In this document: in pieces, positions 14,496 through 17,131 of the stretch
Numbering within the stretch: the first letter of the stretch is position 1
Layout of the letters: the number at the start of each line of letters is the position of its first letter
Translations under genes and position numbers: made by a program
Notes under the pieces: generated by a model
What the model saw: the letters and a program-made list of their open reading frames with translations, nothing else
Database searches by the model: none
What the model was told of the DNA's origin: nothing
Assembly: GCA_937958295.1 (NCBI GenBank)
Contig: CALFEY010000088.1
Location: 1 to 17,131 of the forward strand
DNA from: an uncultured Pseudomonadota bacterium
GTDB lineage: Bacteria > Pseudomonadota > Gammaproteobacteria > Burkholderiales > Casimicrobiaceae
Direction: 5' to 3'
DNA: 17,131 bases

Positions 14496-15953
14496 ATGAC
14501 CTCCCGACCCCGCAACGTCCTCGTCATCATGTCGGACGAGCACAACCCGAAGTTCTTGGGCAGCGCTGGCCATCCGTACGTCGAGACGCCCAACCTCGAC
14601 GCGCTGGCGGCCCGCGGCACGCGCTTCACGCAGGCCTACACGACCTGCCCCATCTGCGTGCCTGCGCGCGCGGCCTTCGCGGTCGGCCGTTACGTGAACG
14701 AGATCGGATTCTGGGACAACAGCGACGCGTACGACGGCGCGATCCCGAGCTGGCATCACGTGCTGCGCGATGCTGGTCACCGCGTGGTCTCGATCGGCAA
14801 GCTGCACTTCCGCGGCCATCGCGGTGACGATCACGGCTTCTCGGAGGAGCTCGTGCCCATGCACATCGTCGACGGCATCGGCGACATCAAGGGCCTCGTG
14901 CGCGACGACATCCCGCAGCGCAAAGGCGGCGAGAAGATGGCGAAGCTCGCCGGACCGGGCGAGTCGACGTACACGATCTACGATCGCGAGATCGCGTCGC
15001 GCGCCCAGATCTGGCTGCACGAGGAAGCGCGCAAGTGGCGCGACAAGCCCTGGGTGCTCTTCGTGTCGTTCGTCGCACCGCACTTTCCGCTCACCGCGCC
15101 GCCGCACTGGTATTACCGCTACGCTCAACAGGACCTGCCGATGCCCAAGCTCTACGGCAAGGCCGAGCGTCCCGCGCACCCCTTCGTACGCGAATACGCG
15201 CACACGGTGGACTACGACAGCCACTTCCATTCGCCGGCCGACGTGAAGCGCGCGCTCGCGGGGTACGCCGGGCTCGTGAGCTCGCTCGACGAGAACATCG
15301 GGCACGTCCTGTCGGCCCTGCAGGCGGCGGGCCTTGTCGACGACACCCAGGTCCTCTATACGAGCGACCACGGCGACAACCAGGGGGCCCGCGGGCTGTG
15401 GGGAAAATCCACGTTCTACGAGGAGAGCGCGGGGGTGCCAGCGATCATCGCGGGACCCGGCATCGCGCACGGACGAGTCGTGGATACGCCCGTGTCGCAC
15501 ATCGACTTCGCACCCACGATCCTCGAGGCTGCGGGCGCGCCGGTGTCGTCGTCACGCTTCCCCGGCGCCTCGCTCGCGGCGATCGCGGGCGGTGCGCGTC
15601 CCGCGCGTCCCGTACTCTCCGAGTACCACGCCATCGGATCCACCGGTGGCGGCTTCATGCTGCGCTTCGACCGCTTCAAGTACTGCCGATACGCTGCGCA
15701 TCCGCCGCAACTGTTCGACCTCCGCAACGATCCAGAGGAACTGGTGGATCTCGCTTCCGACCCGGCGCAAGTGCCCCACATGGCCGAGGCCGAGCGACGC
15801 CTGCGGGCGGCGCTCGATCCGGCGGAGGTGGATGCGCGCGCGAAGGCGCGGCAGGCCGAGCTCCTCGCGGCGGCCGGTGGACGGGAGGCGGCGCTGGCTC
15901 GCGGCGACCTGGGCTTCACGCCGGCGCCGGGCACGGCTGCAATGATCGATTGA
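14496..15953 (+). CDS. Cytoplasmic Cys-type sulfatase (alkaline phosphatase superfamily)
   Basis: This encodes 485 residues from ATG 14496 with no signal peptide, as in choline-sulfatase-like enzymes, so hydrolysis is probably cytoplasmic. It opens with the metal-binding strand NVLVIMSDEH (Asp14). The active-site motif C-x-P-x-R is Cys54-Val-Pro-Ala-Arg58, the Cys being the residue converted to formylglycine in active sulfatases. The C-terminal metal site is LYTSDHGDNQGARGLWGKSTFYEESAGVP, followed by a PQLFDLRNDPEELVDLASDP tail typical of sulfatases. The frame is open upstream but overlaps LysR, so that extension is rejected. It is first in an operon with a Bug receptor, divergent from LysR. 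The substrate is likely an organic sulfate ester; related enzymes also hydrolyse phosphonate monoesters, which cannot be excluded. Confidence 0.88.
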   Translation: MTSRPRNVLVIMSDEHNPKFLGSAGHPYVETPNLDALAARGTRFTQAYTTCPICVPARAAFAVGRYVNEIGFWDNSDAYDGAIPSWHHVLRDAGHRVVSIGKLHFRGHRGDDHGFSEELVPMHIVDGIGDIKGLVRDDIPQRKGGEKMAKLAGPGESTYTIYDREIASRAQIWLHEEARKWRDKPWVLFVSFVAPHFPLTAPPHWYYRYAQQDLPMPKLYGKAERPAHPFVREYAHTVDYDSHFHSPADVKRALAGYAGLVSSLDENIGHVLSALQAAGLVDDTQVLYTSDHGDNQGARGLWGKSTFYEESAGVPAIIAGPGIAHGRVVDTPVSHIDFAPTILEAAGAPVSSSRFPGASLAAIAGGARPARPVLSEYHAIGSTGGGFMLRFDRFKYCRYAAHPPQLFDLRNDPEELVDLASDPAQVPHMAEAERRLRAALDPAEVDARAKARQAELLAAAGGREAALARGDLGFTPAPGTAAMID

Positions 15954-15968
15954 TGCAACAACCCGATA

Positions 15969-15984
15969 GCCCGTTGCAACGGGC
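15969..15984. other. Perfect 16-base palindrome between sulfatase and Bug genes
   Basis: GCCCGTTGCAACGGGC is fully self-complementary. As RNA it folds into a 6-bp stem with a TGCA loop. It lies 14 bases before the Bug gene's Shine-Dalgarno. Possible roles are a dimeric protein site, an mRNA-stabilising hairpin for the receptor message, or a partial terminator; no T tract follows. Confidence 0.5.
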
Positions 15985-16009
15985 ACGGGGCGCCTACAGG
16001 AGGATTGCA

Positions 16010-16984
16010 ATGACGAGAACGCTCGTGATGCGCGGGCTTGCAGCGGTGGCGGCCATGCTTGCGCTCGCAGTGCCCGCCGCCGCGCAGTATCCCGCTAAGC
16101 CTGTCAAGCTGGTGGTCCCGTTCATTGCGGGGAGCGCGCCGGATGCGCTTGCACGCAGCGTCGCGGATCGACTCGGGACGCGGCTCGGGCAACCGATCGT
16201 GATCGACAATCGCGGCGGGGCGGGCGGCAACGTGGGAGCCGAGCATGCGGCCAAGCAGCCGGCCGACGGCTATACGCTGATGCTCGCGACGTCGTCCCAT
16301 CTCGCCAATCCGCTGCTTTACGGCAAGGTGGGCTACGACCCGGTGAAGGACTTCGTGCCGGTGGCGCTGCTCATCCGTATGCCGTCACTCTTCGTCGTGT
16401 CCAACGACCTTCCGGTGAAAAGCGTGAACGAGCTGATCGCGCTCGCGAAGTCGAAGCCCGGAGCGATGAACTACGGCTCCGGCGGCAATGGTAGCCAGGC
16501 GCATCTTGCCGGGGCGATGTTTCGCTCGAGCGCCGGCCTCGACATCGTGCACGTTCCATACAAGGGCGCTCCCGAGATCATCTCGTCGATCTTGTCGGGC
16601 AGCACGCAGATGGGTTTTCCCACGTTCACCACCGCGTTGCCGCAGGTGAAAGCCGGCAAGATGAAGGCGCTCGCGGTCACGAGCCCTCGGCGCAATCCGT
16701 TGCTGCCGGACGTGCCCACGCTGCTGGAGGCGATGCCCAACGGATTCGACCTCGAGGCCTGGTTCGGCGTCTGGGCGCCCGCCGGCACGCCTGCGGGCAT
16801 CGTGAAGCGTCTGAATGCGGAGATCAGCGCAGTGCTGGCCGATCCGGAGTTCCGCAACAAGCTTGCGGCGGACGGCAGCGAAGTGGTGGCGAAGGGGACG
16901 GCCGACGAGTTCGAGGACTACGTGAAGAGCGAGAACGTCAAATGGGCTAAAGTGGTGAAGGACTCGGGGGCACGAATCGAGTAG
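16010..16984 (+). CDS. Bug/TctC-type tripartite tricarboxylate transporter substrate-binding protein
   Basis: This encodes a 324-residue periplasmic solute receptor. ATG 16010 is preceded by a perfect AGGAGG (15998-16003) at six-base spacing, the strongest ribosome site in the window. Residues 1-25 are a Sec signal peptide, cut after Ala-Ala-Ala before Gln26. The mature protein begins YPAKPVKLVVPF, the hallmark of Bug proteins, and contains VIDNRGGAGGNVGAE, ADGYTL, YGSGGNGSQAHLAG and VHVPYKGAPE, which form the ligand pocket loops; VKRLNAEI lies near the C-terminus. Family members bind carboxylates and many other organic anions. No TctA/TctB membrane genes are in the window, so it may be an orphan receptor, common in Burkholderiales. 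Placement between a sulfatase and a hydrolase suggests it imports, or senses, the compound they act on. Confidence 0.94.
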   Translation: MTRTLVMRGLAAVAAMLALAVPAAAQYPAKPVKLVVPFIAGSAPDALARSVADRLGTRLGQPIVIDNRGGAGGNVGAEHAAKQPADGYTLMLATSSHLANPLLYGKVGYDPVKDFVPVALLIRMPSLFVVSNDLPVKSVNELIALAKSKPGAMNYGSGGNGSQAHLAGAMFRSSAGLDIVHVPYKGAPEIISSILSGSTQMGFPTFTTALPQVKAGKMKALAVTSPRRNPLLPDVPTLLEAMPNGFDLEAWFGVWAPAGTPAGIVKRLNAEISAVLADPEFRNKLAADGSEVVAKGTADEFEDYVKSENVKWAKVVKDSGARIE

Positions 16985-16989
16985 CGACC

Positions 16990-17028
16990 CCCGCCGCCGG
17001 TCCCGTGTCTGCGGCGGGCGCGGACACG
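16990..17028 (+). other. Potential H-type pseudoknot or alternative hairpins in the Bug/hydrolase gap
   Basis: Stem 1 pairs CCCGCCGC (16990-16997) with GCGGCGGG (17011-17018). Stem 2 pairs CGTGTC (17004-17009), inside the loop of stem 1, with GACACG (17023-17028). Both are perfect, with connecting loops of 6, 1 and 4 bases. The element occupies most of the 62-base gap and ends nine bases before the next Shine-Dalgarno. A simple terminator is less likely because no T tract follows. Confidence 0.35.
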
Positions 17029-17046
17029 CCTGCACGCGGAGCGATC

Positions 17047-17131
17047 ATGTCGGCCGATGCCATTCTCTTCCCCGGATTCGAAGTCCGGCGGATCACCACC
17101 GCCGACACGCACATTCACTGCGTGGCAGGAG
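17047..17131 (+). CDS. Alpha/beta hydrolase, haloacetate-dehalogenase-like (3' end outside window)
   Basis: Only the first 28 codons are present. The start is ATG 17047, with GGAG (17038-17041) five bases upstream. The N-terminus, with LFPGFEVRRITT followed by an IHCVAGG-like strand, matches the opening of alpha/beta-hydrolase proteins related to haloacetate dehalogenases and epoxide hydrolases, whose nucleophile and oxyanion loop would lie beyond the window. It is the third gene of the LysR-controlled block, 62 bases after the Bug receptor. The dehalogenase label rests on this short N-terminal match; esterase activity is equally possible. Confidence 0.6.
   Translation, partial: MSADAILFPGFEVRRITTADTHIHCVAG

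Noticed and set aside
1..17131. CRISPR arrays, tRNA genes, insertion sequences and attachment sites
   Set aside because: No spaced direct repeats, cloverleaf-like segments, transposase genes or terminal inverted repeats were recognised by reading both strands; no search tool was run.

Overview
The window is about 17 kb of GC-rich, densely coding bacterial DNA. Gene content points to a betaproteobacterium, probably Burkholderiales. The clues are a Bug/TctC-type tripartite tricarboxylate solute receptor, a LysR regulator divergent from a small catabolic operon, an Ldh-family oxidoreductase, and GC-rich codon use throughout. The assignment is inferred from gene families, not from a marker gene. 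No tRNA, rRNA, CRISPR array, insertion sequence or origin was seen, and no gap between genes exceeds about 175 bases.

Block 1 (1-11069, all + strand) looks like a surface and protein-modification region. It opens with the 3' end of a large beta-helix exoprotein or adhesin, whose 25-residue rungs are visible as an exact 75-base spacing of (V/I)SG codons. A textbook rho-independent terminator closes that gene. A small lipoprotein follows. Then comes a tight run of five genes: a protein-lysine-methyltransferase-like enzyme (family of the rickettsial PKMTs that methylate OmpB), a second small SAM methyltransferase, a 15-TPR SPINDLY/OGT-type GT41 glycosyltransferase, an OafA-type membrane acyltransferase, and a 903-residue protein fusing a GT-A-like and a GT4 (GT-B) glycosyltransferase. 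My reading is that the cluster modifies surface proteins and/or makes a glycan, and the upstream exoprotein is a natural candidate substrate. That link is inference.

Block 2 (11086-12177, - strand) is a secreted HtrA-like protein with a PDZ domain. Its catalytic His and Asp positions are replaced while the Ser is kept. It ends only 16 bases from the convergent glycosyltransferase and starts divergently from an Ldh-family dehydrogenase (12352-13401, +).

Block 3 (13505-17131) is a LysR regulator on the - strand, divergent from a cytoplasmic Cys-type sulfatase, a Bug solute-binding receptor and the start of an alpha/beta hydrolase resembling haloacetate dehalogenases. The LysR/sulfatase gap is the most AT-rich spot in the window and carries an imperfect palindrome that could be the LysR operator. 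The two short gaps inside the operon carry a perfect 16-base palindrome and a potential H-type pseudoknot. The block reads as uptake and hydrolysis of an unknown, probably sulfated, organic compound under LysR control.
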